Shown: positions 63,396 through 64,000 of the stretch, piece by piece
Position numbering within the stretch: position 1 is the stretch's first letter
Layout: each line of letters starts with the position of its first letter
DNA from: Mucilaginibacter auburnensis
Lineage (GTDB): Bacteria; Bacteroidota; Bacteroidia; Sphingobacteriales; Sphingobacteriaceae
DNA length: 64,000 bases
Assembly (NCBI RefSeq): GCF_002797815.1
Contig: NZ_PGFJ01000001.1
Coordinates: 1,178,001-1,242,000, forward strand
Direction of reading: 5' to 3'
The notes under the pieces: model-generated
What the model was told of the DNA's origin: nothing
The model's database searches: none
The model's input: only the letters and a program-made list of their open reading frames with translations
Translations under genes and position numbers: made by a program

Positions 63396-64000
63396 GCGTA
63401 ATTGATTGGATAGTTCTTGCTGTAACGCTTTTATCTATAGTAACCTATGGTATCTGGAAAAGCGGCTCCAATAAAAATATTGATCAATATCTGGTAGGCG
63501 GGCGTTCGCTCCCTTGGTACCACATAGGTCTTTCGGTAATGGCAACGCAAGCAAGCGCCATTACCTTCCTCTCAGCTCCCGGTCAGGCTTATTCAGACGG
63601 GATGCGCTTTGTTCAGTTTTACTTTGGTTTGCCCCTGGCCATGATCGTGCTGTGCATCACCTTTGTGCCCATATTTCATAAACTCAAAGTTTACACCGCT
63701 TACGAATATTTGGAACAGCGTTTTGACCTGAAAACCCGCTCACTGGTGGCTTTCCTGTTTTTGGTGCAGCGCGGCTTGTCAACAGGTATCACTATCTACG
63801 CGCCATCTATCATCCTTTCCACCATCTTAAACATTGATACAACCTACACTACGCTGTTTATTGGTAGTTTGGTAATATTTTATACCGTGTATGGCGGAAC
63901 AAAGGCGGTATCATACACCCAGCTGCTGCAAATGAGCATTATTTTTTTGGGGATGTTTGCGGCAGGGGCAATGGTAGTGGCTATGTTGCCCGACAATGTT
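63392..64000 (+). CDS. Sodium:solute symporter (SSS family), 3' end cut by the window
   Basis: The first 203 codons are present. The protein starts MSVIDWIVLAVTLLSIVTYG, has LVGGRSLPWYHIGLSVMATQ and ASAITFLSAPGQAYSDGM, and VYTAYEYLEQRFDLKTR, all typical of the SSS (SGLT-like) fold. These use sodium to bring in sugars, amino acids or sialic acid; the substrate is not decided. Translation is coupled to the preceding small protein by an ATGA overlap. Confidence 0.9.
   Translation, partial: MSVIDWIVLAVTLLSIVTYGIWKSGSNKNIDQYLVGGRSLPWYHIGLSVMATQASAITFLSAPGQAYSDGMRFVQFYFGLPLAMIVLCITFVPIFHKLKVYTAYEYLEQRFDLKTRSLVAFLFLVQRGLSTGITIYAPSIILSTILNIDTTYTTLFIGSLVIFYTVYGGTKAVSYTQLLQMSIIFLGMFAAGAMVVAMLPDNV

Overview
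The window looks like a chromosomal segment of a Bacteroidota bacterium, most likely Sphingobacteriaceae (Mucilaginibacter/Pedobacter-like; this is an inference). The signs are many TAnnTTTG -7 promoter elements without sigma-70 boxes, short SCxx/GSCK lipoboxes, an SLBB/Wza export protein of about 780 residues, Wzi-family capsule proteins, an animal-type UDP-glucose dehydrogenase and moderate to low G+C. No rRNA, tRNA, CRISPR array, transposase or phage gene was seen.

About 48 kb (1-48.9 kb) is one large exopolysaccharide/capsule region. It opens with the Tyr/Gly-rich tail of a probable Wzc-like tyrosine autokinase. Block 1 (516-9791, +) holds an O-acyltransferase, a Wzx flippase, a GT29 (sialyltransferase)-like enzyme, a Wzy-like polymerase and four other glycosyltransferases. 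A sialidase-like lipoprotein follows (10406). Next comes a tight three-gene cassette (12677-15544): a pyruvate-aldolase-like protein fused to a Rossmann-like domain, a NeuA/KdsB-like CMP-sugar synthetase and a HAD phosphatase. With the GT29-like enzyme and the sialidase-like protein these could form an unconventional pathway that makes, activates, transfers and trims a 3-deoxy-2-ulosonic (sialic- or Kdo-like) acid. This is the best candidate for an undescribed system here. A WecG/TagA/CpsF transferase plus gmd-fcl (GDP-L-fucose) and two tandem Wzi paralogues follow.

The middle (22.3-36 kb) holds cysC-cysD-cysN (sulfate activation to PAPS), a CPA2 antiporter divergent from an Rrf2 regulator with a striking inverted repeat between them, an animal-type UGDH, the initiating polyprenyl glycosylphosphotransferase, a TviB/WbpO-like dehydrogenase, an orphan lipoprotein, and wza-wzz on the minus strand. 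From 36 to 48.8 kb lies a second assembly module: glycosyltransferases, a second Wzx and a second Wzy, a hexapeptide acyltransferase, a membrane-anchored methyltransferase, a 2OG-Fe(II) oxygenase, and rmlD-rmlA for dTDP-rhamnose (rmlB and rmlC are not in the window).

The right end (48.9-64 kb) is mostly housekeeping: miaA, a pRiA4b ORF-3-like protein, a CCA-adding-type nucleotidyltransferase, an RlmI-like rRNA methyltransferase, a PIG-L deacetylase/ThuA-like fusion, a TetR-controlled TolC-EmrA-EmrB efflux operon, a PnuC/nicotinamide riboside kinase pair, and two tiny membrane proteins leading into a sodium:solute symporter cut by the window end. Several intergenic gaps here carry iterated or palindromic repeats, and two genes (miaA and the NadR-like kinase) have start regions inside such repeats.

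All functions are read from sequence motifs and general family knowledge; no database search was possible.
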